This document shows positions 8,245 to 16,668 of a DNA stretch of 64,000 nucleotides, piece by piece (position 1 is the stretch's first letter; every line of letters begins with the position of its first letter). Both the position numbers and the translations under genes were made by a program. This DNA is from DASXKD01 sp963734725. GTDB lineage: Bacteria; Actinomycetota; Actinomycetes; Streptosporangiales; Streptosporangiaceae. The DNA lies in assembly GCA_963734725.1 (NCBI GenBank), contig CAVTIX010000010.1, forward strand, positions 92,568-156,567. Direction: 5' to 3'. Under the pieces are notes generated by a model. It did no database searches. It had not been told where the DNA came from and saw only the letters and a program-made list of their open reading frames with translations.

Positions 8245-8784
8245 GTGCCTGTGGCGAAGCCGCTGGACCTCCCGTTCGATCCGATTGAGCGCGCCGCCGA
8301 GATCTGGGCGGAAAGGTTCGGCCCGGCCGACGCGATGGCTGCGGTCACCTCGATCATGCGAGCGCAGCAGATACTCCTGGCTGGGCTGGATGGCCTGCTC
8401 CGCCCGTACGGCCTCACCTTTGCCAGGTACGAGGCGCTGGTGCTGCTGGCGTTCAGCCGCGCCGGCTCGCTGCCGCTCCGGGTCATCGGCGAGCGGCTCA
8501 TGGTGCACCCCACCAGCGTCACCAACACCGTCGACCGGCTGGAGCGGGACGGCCTGGTCCGGCGGCGTCCCAACCCCCGCGATGGCAGGGGAACGCTGGC
8601 GGAGATCACCCCGGGTGGCCGCGACGTGGTGACGCGTTCGACCGCGGACCTGATGGCCGCCCGGTTCGGGATGGCCGGGTATGGCCCGCCCGAACTCGCG
8701 GAGCTATTCACTCTGCTGCGCGGGCTGCGGGTGTCGGCCGGGGACTTCCGGCCAGCGCCGGTCGCGCCCGCCGGCGACGGGTAG
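8245..8784 (+). CDS. MarR family transcriptional regulator
   Basis: 179 residues. A winged helix-turn-helix is evident: LRPYGLTFARYEALVLLAF, then the recognition region LPLRVIGERLMVHPTSVTN and the wing NPRDGRGTLAEITPGG. MarR proteins act as dimers that dissociate from DNA on binding phenolic or other ligands. GTG codons at 8245 and 8251 both fit; no clear Shine-Dalgarno sequence precedes them, so the transcript may be leaderless. It is divergent from the DUF2127 gene, which is its most likely target. Confidence 0.92.
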   Translation: MPVAKPLDLPFDPIERAAEIWAERFGPADAMAAVTSIMRAQQILLAGLDGLLRPYGLTFARYEALVLLAFSRAGSLPLRVIGERLMVHPTSVTNTVDRLERDGLVRRRPNPRDGRGTLAEITPGGRDVVTRSTADLMAARFGMAGYGPPELAELFTLLRGLRVSAGDFRPAPVAPAGDG

Positions 8785-8805
8785 CCGCGACACCGCCACG
8801 CGGCC

Positions 8806-10216
8806 TCAGCGGACCGGGGACTTCTGCCAGTGAGCCCCGCCGTCGTAGGTGAACCAGACCCCATCCAGGCCTAGCTTGACCGGCACCGCGACACCCTGAG
8901 CCGAGGTGGTCATCCCCACGTAGGAGTAGCCGCCGGGCGCGCCCGCCCCGCGGGCCGTGTGCCAGCTCACGGCGCCATTCCCGGGGGCGCCGGTGGAGAC
9001 GTCGATGCCGTTGCTGGTCGCCACCATGACCGGCCCGTCCGGTGTCCCGGAGAGCGAGATGGCGATGCCCTGCGCCGGGGCCAGGCCGGCCAGGCGCCAG
9101 GTACGGCCGCCGTCGGCCGAGTAGTAGAGGGTCTTGGTCTGCGTGCCGCCGCTGCTCTGGTCCGCGCACAGCAATGCGAGCCCCGGGCCGGTGGACGCCA
9201 GCATGGCTTGCAGTGGGTGGCCGTCGACCTCCGCGGCCCCGGGGGAGCACGGAAGCGTTCCCGGGCCCGAGGTGACCAGATGCCAGTGCGGGCGGCTGGT
9301 GACCGGGCCGCTGAACAGTTGGCCCCCCGGGGCCAGCAGATAACCCCGGCTGCCGGTAAGGACCAGTTGCGCGGAGGCGGGAGCGCCGCCGCTCGCGCCG
9401 AGGCCGGTCACGCCCGCCACGGGCGTCCAGGCATCTTGGCCGGCCGGGCTGGAATAAAGCGAGAAGCTGGTGCAGCCCGCCGCGAAGTCCGCGCCGGTCC
9501 CGGCGCACCGGGCCCAGATCGCGAACGCCACGCCGCTCACGGTCTCCAGGCCGGTCACCCGCATCCCGTGGGTCGCGATCTGCCTCCAGTGAAGGCTGCC
9601 GTCGTGGGTGGCATACAACTGCGGGCCGAACGCCCACCCGTGGACGCCGTCGAGGGACCTGATCTGGCTAACCCCGGTGCTGCCGTCTGGCGCCCCGGTG
9701 ACCGGCGCCGGCATGCCATGCCAGCTCTGCCCGGCGTCGTTGGTTCCCGCGACCGAGGTGCAGATGTTGGGGTCGGGCGGCCCGCAGTGGCCGGGGGTGC
9801 CTGGCCTGGCCGATGACCCACCCGGTGTCCCTGGAAACGAACGTGACCGAGGCGGCCGCGAAGTGGGGCGGGACCAGGTCCGACGTGGGTGAGGGCGTCG
9901 GCGTTGCGGAGCCCTCCTCGGACCCGGCGGTGCCCGAAGATGACGGCTGGGCCGGACTTGGTGAGTTCTGCTGCGCTGGTGTCGTCGCGCTGGATTCCGC
10001 CAGCGGCGCCTCGCCGACATGCCCGGGCGCCACCAGCCGGGGGACGGCGATCGCGGCCGCCGCCACCACGGCGGTCCCGGTGACGGCGATGGCCGCCTGC
10101 CTGAGCTTGCGCCGGCGCGCCCGCTTCCTGACCTGCTCGAAGGTGCCCGGACGTGGCAGCAAGGGCGTTACCCGTTCCTCGAGCCAGGTGTCGATGTCGT
10201 CGCGGGGCTCATCCAT
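8806..10216 (-). pseudogene. Anti-sigma-like membrane protein with BNR/Asp-box propeller, frameshifted
   Basis: The N-terminus (MDEPRDDIDTWLEERVTPLL) is a cytosolic anti-sigma-like region followed by one membrane segment (IAVTGTAVVAAAAIAVP) and a Ser/Pro-rich linker. After GWVIGQA the frame must shift: one surplus T on the plus strand near 9802 moves the remaining 330 residues to another frame, which runs intact to the stop. That part has Asp-box motifs (YYSADGGRTW, WFTYDGGAHW) and is probably an extracytoplasmic propeller that senses something and controls the ECF sigma factor encoded just upstream, whose stop it overlaps by eight bases. Either a real mutation or an indel error; both halves look otherwise functional. 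Confidence 0.8.
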
Positions 10217-10703
10217 GAGCTTCCCCCAGCACAGCGCGGAGCCTGGCGCGTGCGTGGTGCAAGTCGGCCTTGACCGTGCCCTCCGGCCGCCCGAGCATCT
10301 CCGCGACGTCCCGGACCGGGAACCCGGCGTAGTAGTGGAGCAGGAACGGCTGGCGCAGCCGGTCGGGCAGCGACTGGATGAGGGCGCGCACGTCCACGTC
10401 CTGTGCCGGGTGATATACGGCCTCGGCCGGGATGGTGGCGCTCACGGCGCGCAGCGCGCGCCGCTCCCGGCCGAGCCTGCGCCAGTGGTCTCTGATCAAG
10501 TTCGTCGCGATCATGTAGAGGTAGCTCTGCGGATTGTCTAGGGACGACCACCGGGCCAACAGCCTGGTGAACGCCTCGGATGCGATTTCGTGCGCGGTGT
10601 CGTCATCGTCGACCAGGCGCCGGATCCAACCTGCGAGCCGCGGGTAGCACGCATGGAACAACTCCTCGGCGGCTAGCCGGTCGCTGGCGCGGAACGTGCC
10701 CAC
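10209..10703 (-). CDS. ECF RNA polymerase sigma factor
   Basis: 164 residues from a GTG with GGGGAGA upstream (an in-frame ATG at 10760 would add 19). Sigma region 2 is ELFHACYPRLAGWIRRLVDD through SEAFTRLLARW, with promoter-melting residues in YLYMIATNLIRDHWRR. Region 4 is LPDRLRQPFLLHYYAGFPVR plus the helix-turn-helix AEMLGRPEGTVKADLHHAR. It directs RNA polymerase to a small regulon, probably including its own operon, and is likely held by the downstream anti-sigma-like protein. Because that gene is frameshifted, the sigma factor may be uncontrolled, if the frameshift is real. Confidence 0.92.
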   Translation of the reverse strand: MGTFRASDRLAAEELFHACYPRLAGWIRRLVDDDDTAHEIASEAFTRLLARWSSLDNPQSYLYMIATNLIRDHWRRLGRERRALRAVSATIPAEAVYHPAQDVDVRALIQSLPDRLRQPFLLHYYAGFPVRDVAEMLGRPEGTVKADLHHARARLRAVLGEAHG

Positions 10704-11021
10704 GTGGTCTCCCCGGCTGGATGTGCCCGTGGGGGCGATCCACGGCCCTGCCAAGGCCATCGTCCTCGGCGCAGGCGCGGCGATCTCGACAGGTCCGGTT
10801 TGCACAGGTCTACCACACCTTCCGTGCGGTCTCCGACTTGCTGTCCGGGCACGCCCCCGCATTGCCCGGGCATTACCTGAGACGCCGTGGAGGCCGGTCC
10901 GGTTGCGGTGAAACGTGCCGCTGGGCCGGCGGCGCCGCGACGAACCCGGGCCGCTGAACGCCCGCATCGCCGGCGGCGGGCGTCGGCCCGCCTCGGAAGC
11001 GGGGCTAGACTGAGAGGCAAG

Positions 11022-11041
11022 ATAGTAGGACGTCCTACTAT
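11022..11041. promoter_or_regulatory. Perfect 20-nt palindromic operator upstream of icmA
   Basis: ATAGTAGGAC followed by its exact complement GTCCTACTAT, 28 bases before the icmA start. AT-rich ends and exact dyad symmetry suggest a TetR-, GntR- or similar dimer site overlapping the promoter. The cognate regulator cannot be named from the window. Confidence 0.7.
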
Positions 11042-11069
11042 TTTGGCTCAGCGGCCCCGGAGGATCTCT

Positions 11070-12761
11070 ATGGACGCACCTGCAGCACCCGGCGCGCAAG
11101 AGGCGGAGGACGGCCGTCGCCGCTGGCAGCGCCGCTATGACGCGGCGCGGCGGCGCGAGGCGGACTTCACCACCCTGTCTGGCCTAGAGGTCGATCCGGT
11201 GTACGGGCCGCCGCCCGGCAGTGTGGCGCCCGGTTTCGAGCGGATCGGCTGGCCGGGGGAGTTCCCGTTCACCCGTGGCCTGTACCCGGCGGGGTACCGG
11301 GGGAAGGCCTGGACGATCCGCCAGTTCTCCGGCTTCGGCAACGCCCGCCAGACCAATCAGCGGTACAAGATGCTGCTGAACGCGGGCGGCGCCGGGCTGT
11401 CGGTCGCCTTCGACATGCCCACCCTCATGGGCCGCGACTCCGACGAGCCGCGCGCGGCGGGGGAGGTCGGCCATTGCGGCGTGGCCATCGACTCGGCCCG
11501 CGACATGGAGGCCCTGTTCGACGGGATCCCGCTCGCCGATGTCACTACCTCGATGACGATCAGCGGCCCGGCGATCCCGGTGTTCTGCATGTACGTGGCG
11601 GCCGCGCAGCGGCAGGGCGCGCAGATGGCGGCGCTGAACGGCACGCTGCAGACCGACATCTTCAAGGAGTACATCGCGCAGAAGGAGTGGCTGTTCCCGC
11701 CGCAGCCGCACCTGCGCCTGATCGGCGATCTCATGGAGTTCTGCGCCCGCGAGATCCCCGACTACAAGCCGCTGTCGGTGTCGGGCTACCACATCAGGGA
11801 GGCCGGGTCCACGGCCGCGCAAGAACTCGCGTTCACCCTGGCCGACGGGTTCGGCTACACCGAACTCGGGCTGTCCCGGGGCCTGGATGTGGAGGTCTTC
11901 GCGCCCGGGCTCTCGTTCTTCTTCGACGCGCACATCGACTTCTTCGAGGAGATCGCCAAGTTCCGCGCGGCCCGGCGGATCTGGGCGCGGTGGATGCGCG
12001 ACACCTACGGCGCGCGGACCGAGCGCGCACAGTGGCTCCGGTTCCACACTCAGACCGCCGGGGTGTCGCTGACCGCTCAGCAGCCCGACAACAACGTCGT
12101 GCGCACCGCGATCGAGGCGCTGGCCGCCGTCCTGGGCGGCACCAACTCGCTGCACACCAACGCGCTCGACGAGGTGCTCGCGCTGCCCAGCGAGCGGGCG
12201 GCGGAGATAGCGTTGCGCACCCAGCAGGTCATCATGGAAGAGACCGGCGTGGTCAACGTGGCTGACCCGCTCGGCGGGTCGTGGTACCTGGAGGCGCTCA
12301 CCGACCGGCTGGAGCAGGAGGCGGAGGAGATCTTCGCGCGGATCCGCGCGCTCGGCGCCGACGGCTCGATGATGAGCGGCATCCTGCACGGCATCGAGAC
12401 CGGGTGGTTCTCCGCCGAGATCGCCGAGGCGGCCTTCGTCTACCAGCAGAAACTCGAGAAGGGCGACAAGAGGGTCGTCGGGGTCAACTGCTACCCGGAC
12501 ACGGTCGGGCAACCGGTGGAGATCCTGCGGGTGAGCCACCAGGTCGAGCGGGACCAGGTGGCCGAGCTGGCGCTGCGGCGGGCCGAGCGCGACGCCAGGG
12601 CTGTGGACCGGGCGCTGGCCGAGGTCATCGCGGCGGCGAGGTCCACCCAGAACATGATCCCGTCCATCCTGGCCGCGGCTCAGGCCGAGGCCACGCTCGG
12701 TGAGATCTGCGGTGCGCTGCGGGATGAGTGGGGGACGTATTCGGAGAATCCGGCGTTCTGA
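11070..12761 (+). CDS. icmA: Isobutyryl-CoA mutase-type acyl-CoA mutase, large subunit
   Basis: 563 residues, the size of IcmA. It is the TIM-barrel subunit of a coenzyme-B12 mutase. Two substrate-pocket positions separate mutases: methylmalonyl-CoA mutase has Tyr in TIRQY and Arg in the segment before YIFPP, whereas this protein has Phe (WTIRQFSGFG) and Gln (EYIAQKEWLFPP), the isobutyryl-CoA mutase pattern. Other family blocks: AFDMPTLMGRDSD, SVSGYHIREAGSTAAQE, LGGTNSLHTNALDE. The B12-binding small subunit is not nearby and must be encoded elsewhere. It probably links valine degradation and butyryl-CoA pools, with MeaB as chaperone. GGAGG precedes the ATG. An 11-base direct repeat lies just after the gene (12791-12812). 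Confidence 0.88.
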   Translation: MDAPAAPGAQEAEDGRRRWQRRYDAARRREADFTTLSGLEVDPVYGPPPGSVAPGFERIGWPGEFPFTRGLYPAGYRGKAWTIRQFSGFGNARQTNQRYKMLLNAGGAGLSVAFDMPTLMGRDSDEPRAAGEVGHCGVAIDSARDMEALFDGIPLADVTTSMTISGPAIPVFCMYVAAAQRQGAQMAALNGTLQTDIFKEYIAQKEWLFPPQPHLRLIGDLMEFCAREIPDYKPLSVSGYHIREAGSTAAQELAFTLADGFGYTELGLSRGLDVEVFAPGLSFFFDAHIDFFEEIAKFRAARRIWARWMRDTYGARTERAQWLRFHTQTAGVSLTAQQPDNNVVRTAIEALAAVLGGTNSLHTNALDEVLALPSERAAEIALRTQQVIMEETGVVNVADPLGGSWYLEALTDRLEQEAEEIFARIRALGADGSMMSGILHGIETGWFSAEIAEAAFVYQQKLEKGDKRVVGVNCYPDTVGQPVEILRVSHQVERDQVAELALRRAERDARAVDRALAEVIAAARSTQNMIPSILAAAQAEATLGEICGALRDEWGTYSENPAF

Positions 12762-12993
12762 CCCGCGAGGCCGCTGGAGGCCGATCCGAAGCGAAGGCTA
12801 AGCGAAGGCTAAGCGAACGATTGCAGGGGCCGGGCTGGCCCGACTTGGGGCCTACTCGGCGGGAGCCGGTGGCATCATTGAAGGCTGGCGGTAATAGCGG
12901 CGTACGGTGACATATTGCCGGTAATGTGATGATTCTCCGTTGGGTGGGTGGGCCGCCTGGGCTGCGGCCACGGGGAAAGAAGCTGAGAGGCTA

Positions 12994-13446
12994 ATGCGCT
13001 TCATCGCCTTGCTTGTCTGGTTCATCACTGCCCTGTGGGGCCTCTACATGCTGGCCGTGTGGCTGATCGAGAACGACGCCACCCGGCAGGACAAGGCGGC
13101 TAGCCGACTGCCGTTGCCGGTGATCTTGTCGCACGTCACGCTCGCGGTGTCGGGGCTGGTGGTGTGGGTCCTTTACCTGCTCATCGACCGGAGCGAGCTG
13201 GCCTGGGCAGCCGTGGGGATCCTGGTAGCCATCGCCTTGCTCGGATTCACCATGTTCGCCCGGTGGATCCCCGTCTACCGCACGCCGGTCGCCGTCGGCG
13301 GCCCGCTGGACGGGATGTTCCCGGTCAAAGAGATGCCAGCGGAGGGGAACTTCCCGCTGGTCATCGTCTTGGCGCACGGGGCGTTCGCGGTCTCGACGCT
13401 GGTGCTGGTGGTGCTCACCGCGCTCGGCGTCGGCGGCGGGACCTGA
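12994..13446 (+). CDS. Small four-helix membrane protein of unknown function
   Basis: 150 residues. Four hydrophobic segments: LLVWFITALWGLYMLAVWLI, LPVILSHVTLAVSGLVVWVL, WAAVGILVAIALLGFTMFAR and LVIVLAHGAFAVSTLVLVVL. Two of them carry a similarly placed His (SHVTLAVS, AHGAFAVS), hinting at an internal duplication and possibly haem or metal ligation, which is inference only. The ATG has GAGAGG directly upstream. The preceding 230 bases are intergenic and locally AT-rich near 12900-12935, probably promoter. I do not recognise the family. Confidence 0.8.
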   Translation: MRFIALLVWFITALWGLYMLAVWLIENDATRQDKAASRLPLPVILSHVTLAVSGLVVWVLYLLIDRSELAWAAVGILVAIALLGFTMFARWIPVYRTPVAVGGPLDGMFPVKEMPAEGNFPLVIVLAHGAFAVSTLVLVVLTALGVGGGT

Positions 13447-13581
13447 CGAGCGGTTGGCCGGCGCGTCTCCGCCCAGGCGCCGCGATCGCGAAGATCTGAC
13501 CCGAGGCACATGTCGCAGACCGCGAAACGCCGCTAGCCTCGACTCGACAGCTCTGCGGCACGGCGCGACAGGGAGTTGCCT

Positions 13582-14043
13582 ATGGAAACGGAGACGCCAG
13601 CCGAGGTCGATCAGGCAATGATGGACGTGGCGCTGGCCGAGGCCAGGGCAAGCCTCGCCGTCGGTGGCGTGCCGGTGGGAGCGGCGCTGGCCGCGGGAGG
13701 GCGCCTGATCGCATCCGGGCACAACGAACGGGTCCAGTCGGCTGACCCGATCGCCCATGGCGAGATGTCCTGCCTGCGCAACGCCGGAAGGCAGGCCTCT
13801 TACCTCGGCATGACGGTCTACACCACGCTCTCCCCGTGCCAGATGTGCACCGGGGCGATTCTGCTGTTCCAGATACCGAGGGTGGTCGTCGGCGAGGCCA
13901 CCACCTTCGCCGGAGACCTGGAATTCCTCAGGAGGCACGGAGTCACGGTGATGCTGGCCGACGACGAGCGTTGCAAGGCGGTCATGCGGGAATTCCAGGA
14001 GCGGTACCCCCAAGTGTGGAGCGAGGATATCGGCGGGCGCTAA
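13582..14043 (+). CDS. Cytosine deaminase of the fungal (FCY1-like) type
   Basis: 153-residue zinc deaminase. Zinc ligands are His59 in AHGE, Cys86 and Cys89 in LSPCQMC, and the proton shuttle is Glu61. The sequence follows yeast cytosine deaminase as I remember it unusually closely: TTLSPCQMCTGAIL, IPRVVVGEA, a DDERCK segment and a final PQVWSEDIG match TTLSPCDMCTGAI, IPRCVVGEN, DDERCK and PQDWFEDIG. Bacterial CodA is unrelated in fold. Predicted reaction: cytosine to uracil and ammonia in pyrimidine salvage. GGGAG six bases upstream supports the ATG at 13582. A second ECF sigma gene follows 14 bases later, possibly co-transcribed. Confidence 0.87.
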   Translation: METETPAEVDQAMMDVALAEARASLAVGGVPVGAALAAGGRLIASGHNERVQSADPIAHGEMSCLRNAGRQASYLGMTVYTTLSPCQMCTGAILLFQIPRVVVGEATTFAGDLEFLRRHGVTVMLADDERCKAVMREFQERYPQVWSEDIGGR

Positions 14044-14057
14044 GGACACCCGGCGCT

Positions 14058-14612
14058 GTGATAAATGAGGAGTTCGCGAGCCTGCTGGCGGCCGCGCAGG
14101 GCGGCAGCGAGCCGGCTTTCTCCCGGCTGTGGCGGGATGTCAACCCGGCCCTGCTCCGCTATCTGCGAGTGATCGCGCGGGGCGCCGAGGAGGACCTCGC
14201 GGCGGAGACCTGGGTCCAGGTTGTCCGGGGCCTGCGGTCGTTCCGGGGCGACGAGCAGGCGTGGCGTGCATGGCTGTTCACCACGGCCCGCCGCCGGGCG
14301 ATCGATCTGGCCAGGCATCGCTCGCGCCGCCCGGAAGCGCCGCTGGACGACGCAGCCGTGGCGCAGCTGCCCAGGACGGAGGATTCCGCCGAGGCCGCGC
14401 TGGAGCACCTCAGCACGGCCGCCGCGATCGCACTGGTGTCCGGGCTGCCGCAGTTGCAGGCCGAGGTGATCCTGCTGCGGGTCGTCGGGGGGCTCGACAC
14501 CGAGTCGGTGGCACGGCTGCTGAAGAAGAGCCCCGGCGCGGTCCGGGTGGCCGCGCACCGGGGGCTGCGCCGGCTCGCTCAGCTCACGGCCGACACGGGT
14601 GTAACGCTGTGA
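14058..14612 (+). CDS. ECF RNA polymerase sigma factor
   Basis: 184 residues from a GTG. Region 2 is FSRLWRDVNPALLRYLRVIA with the -10 recognition part TWVQVVRGLRSFRGD and AWLFTTARRRAIDLARHRSR; region 4 is LPQLQAEVILLRVVGGLDTE and VARLLKKSPGAVRVAAHRGL. The C-terminus runs into the next gene by a GTGA overlap, so stoichiometric synthesis with the following membrane protein is likely, as usual for sigma/anti-sigma pairs. An upstream ATG at 14065 is out of frame; the GTG lacks a good Shine-Dalgarno sequence. Confidence 0.9.
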   Translation: MINEEFASLLAAAQGGSEPAFSRLWRDVNPALLRYLRVIARGAEEDLAAETWVQVVRGLRSFRGDEQAWRAWLFTTARRRAIDLARHRSRRPEAPLDDAAVAQLPRTEDSAEAALEHLSTAAAIALVSGLPQLQAEVILLRVVGGLDTESVARLLKKSPGAVRVAAHRGLRRLAQLTADTGVTL

Positions 14613-15487
14613 CCGGTACCGGCGTTCCGAATGGTGATATGCCGAACATCCCGCAATCGCCGCCCCAGGACGGGTCCGCCGTGACGGACAGCGACCTGGC
14701 GGCGCTGCTTGCCGGGCAACGGGATGTCGCGCCCGAGCTGCAGCCGGTAGCGGATGTCCTGGCCGCGCTGAGCGCCGAGCCCAGCCTGGGGGAACTGGCC
14801 GGTGGGGCCAGCGCCCTGGCCGAGTTCCGGCGCCGGGCTGGCGTGCCGGTGCCGCGGCGGCATGCCCGTCGCAGCACGGTCAGGCTGACCTCACGGCTCA
14901 GCGCGAAGGCCGCGGCGGGCGCCGCAGCCGCAACCCTGGTCCTGGGCGGGGCCGCGACCGCCGCGTTCGCGAATATGCTCCCGGCGCCGATCCAGCGGCT
15001 CGCCCACGATGTCATCGGCGCGCCCGACGCGCCGCCAGCGCTGCAGCCCGGCCCTGCGCGCGGCAAGCCGACGGCGCCCGGGCAGCTCGCATCCCACGGG
15101 ACGCCCAAGTCAGGCGCCAAAGCGCACAGCCCGAGCCGGCATCCAAACCGGCATGGCGACAGGCAGCGGGGCGCCGGCCAGGGCCAGCAGGGCAAGGGCG
15201 AAGGCCAGCAGGGCAAAGGCCAGGGCCAGCAAGGCAAGGGCCAAGGCCAGTCAGGCGCCGGCCGCCAAGGGCAGCCGGGGGCTGGTCAACCGGGGCAGCC
15301 CGGCGCCGGCCAGGGCCGGCAGGGCAATGGCTTGGGAGACCCGCACGCCAGGGGCCAGCACGGGGATCCACACTTCCTAGGGCAGCAGGGTGACCCGCAC
15401 CCACAGGCAACGCCGATAGCGCACCATGCCTGGCCTGCCGGGCACAGGCCAGCCCCTGCCCGGCACAGGCCAGCCATGGATACCTAA
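14609..15487 (+). CDS. Probable anti-sigma-type membrane protein with Gly/Gln repeat tail
   Basis: 292 residues. The first 110 residues are cytosolic in character (DSDLAALLAGQRDVAPELQP), followed by one hydrophobic segment (AAAGAAAATLVLGGAATAAF) and LPAPIQRLAHDVIGAP, a pattern seen in actinobacterial proteins encoded after ECF sigma genes. The remainder is low complexity: imperfect GQGQQGKG units at about residues 190-215, then GQPGAGQ repeats and a His/Pro/Ala tail. The DNA carries matching repeats (GGCCAGCAGGGCAAGG-like units from about 15176 to 15270), so length may vary by slippage. The anti-sigma role is inferred from the GTGA overlap with the sigma gene. Confidence 0.75.
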   Translation: MTGTGVPNGDMPNIPQSPPQDGSAVTDSDLAALLAGQRDVAPELQPVADVLAALSAEPSLGELAGGASALAEFRRRAGVPVPRRHARRSTVRLTSRLSAKAAAGAAAATLVLGGAATAAFANMLPAPIQRLAHDVIGAPDAPPALQPGPARGKPTAPGQLASHGTPKSGAKAHSPSRHPNRHGDRQRGAGQGQQGKGEGQQGKGQGQQGKGQGQSGAGRQGQPGAGQPGQPGAGQGRQGNGLGDPHARGQHGDPHFLGQQGDPHPQATPIAHHAWPAGHRPAPARHRPAMDT

Positions 15488-15574
15488 ATATCAGGCTCCG
15501 TCCCACGCCCAGGGTGCGGTGTGGCGGCGGCGCGGTGGGCCGGGTGGCAGGCCTAGCTATCCCCGGCCCACCGC

Positions 15575-16600
15575 TCAACTCTTGGCAGCAAGCGCGCGCT
15601 CGAAATCGACCGCGGTCGTGTTCGCGCCGCTGATCACAACGGCGACGGTCTCACCGGGCGCGGGCTGGCAGCGCCCGGACACCAGGGCGGCGAGGGCGGC
15701 GCAGCCGCCCGGTTCGGCCACGACGCGCAGCGCATCCCACAGCAGTTCCTGGGTGCGGATGATCGCGTTGTCGTCCACCAAAAGCGCCTGGGCCGCGTTC
15801 TGCGCCAGGACGGCGAAGGTCAGTTCGCCCACCCGGCGCGGCGCCAGCGAATCCACCGCCACGCTGCCGGCCTCGGCGTCTACCGGCCGGCCCGCCCGCA
15901 TCGCCGCGGTGAGGGTCGGCGCGCCTTCCGGCTCGACCCCGATCACCTGCGCCTGGCCGGCGTACCAGGCGGCCACCCCGGCGAGCAGGCCGCCGCCGCC
16001 CACACTGGCCAGGACCTTGGCGGCGCCGGGCGCCTGGGCGGCCAGTTCCATGCCGAGCGTGCCCGCCCCGAGCATGGTTTCGGCCTGGTCGTAGGCGTGG
16101 ACCGGCAGCGCGCCAGAACTGGCCGTCCACTCCTGGCTGGCGGCCAGGGCATCGGAGTAGGTGGCGCCGGCCACGACCAGGTCCGCGCCGTACCCACGGA
16201 TCCGGGCGATCTTGGCCGGGGAGGAGACATGCGGGACGTAGATGCGTGCGGGGATGCCCAGGGCCCGGGCCGCGAAGGCGACCGCCGCGCCGTGGTTGCC
16301 GCCTGACGCGGCCACCACGCCGGCCGCTGGCATGTCGCGGAGCAGCAGGTTGGCGAAGGCGCCGCGGGCCTTGAAGGCGCCGGCGTGCTGGAGCTGCTCC
16401 AGCTTGAGCACCAGGGGCCCGGGTGGCAGCCCGAAGTCCGCCCGGTCAACCGTGATCGCTGGGGTGTGCCGCACGTAAGGGCGGATCAGCGGTTCCACCG
16501 TGCGGATTCCATGGCGGTTGACCACCGTCCCCACGTTGGCCGCGGTGATCTCGCGGTGCGGGGCGGACGGCGCCTGACCGGTGGTGTGCGGGGTGCTCAT
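15575..16600 (-). CDS. PLP-dependent threonine/serine dehydratase-like enzyme
   Basis: 341 residues, fold-type II PLP enzyme. The Schiff-base lysine is Lys78 in AGAFKARGA, the substrate loop is ASGGNHGAAVA and the phosphate-binding glycine loop is SVGGGGLLAG; the C-terminal VISGANTTAVDF matches threonine dehydratase-like proteins. No ACT regulatory domain is present, so this is the short, catabolic-type form. It probably deaminates L-threonine or L-serine to 2-oxobutanoate or pyruvate, or racemises serine. The start MSTPHTTG was preferred over an upstream in-frame ATG. A second, distinct family member is encoded at 35 kb. Confidence 0.88.
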   Translation of the reverse strand: MSTPHTTGQAPSAPHREITAANVGTVVNRHGIRTVEPLIRPYVRHTPAITVDRADFGLPPGPLVLKLEQLQHAGAFKARGAFANLLLRDMPAAGVVAASGGNHGAAVAFAARALGIPARIYVPHVSSPAKIARIRGYGADLVVAGATYSDALAASQEWTASSGALPVHAYDQAETMLGAGTLGMELAAQAPGAAKVLASVGGGGLLAGVAAWYAGQAQVIGVEPEGAPTLTAAMRAGRPVDAEAGSVAVDSLAPRRVGELTFAVLAQNAAQALLVDDNAIIRTQELLWDALRVVAEPGGCAALAALVSGRCQPAPGETVAVVISGANTTAVDFERALAAKS

Positions 16601-16668
16601 GCGCTCAGCCAAGCAGCCACCCGCCGACAGCGGCAAGCCGGTTGCCCGGCGCGGGGTACCGTGTGGCC

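Noticed and set aside
8206..8508. Upstream extension of the DUF2127 gene by about 100 codons
   Set aside because: It lies antisense to the MarR gene, has no homology-like content, and MDWSLLGCG is a natural start.
10780..11069. Possible cobalamin riboswitch before the B12-dependent mutase gene
   Set aside because: No B12-box-like sequence or long leader was recognised; the palindrome at 11022-11041 explains the control region better.
12787..12817. Short direct repeats (GCGAAGGCTAA twice, period 11) after icmA, considered as a CRISPR or iteron start
   Set aside because: Only two units and a partial third, no spacers, no cas or rep gene nearby.
15176..15400. GC-rich tandem repeats considered as a non-coding repeat array
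   Set aside because: They keep the reading frame of the sigma-linked membrane protein throughout and encode Gly/Gln units, so they are coding.
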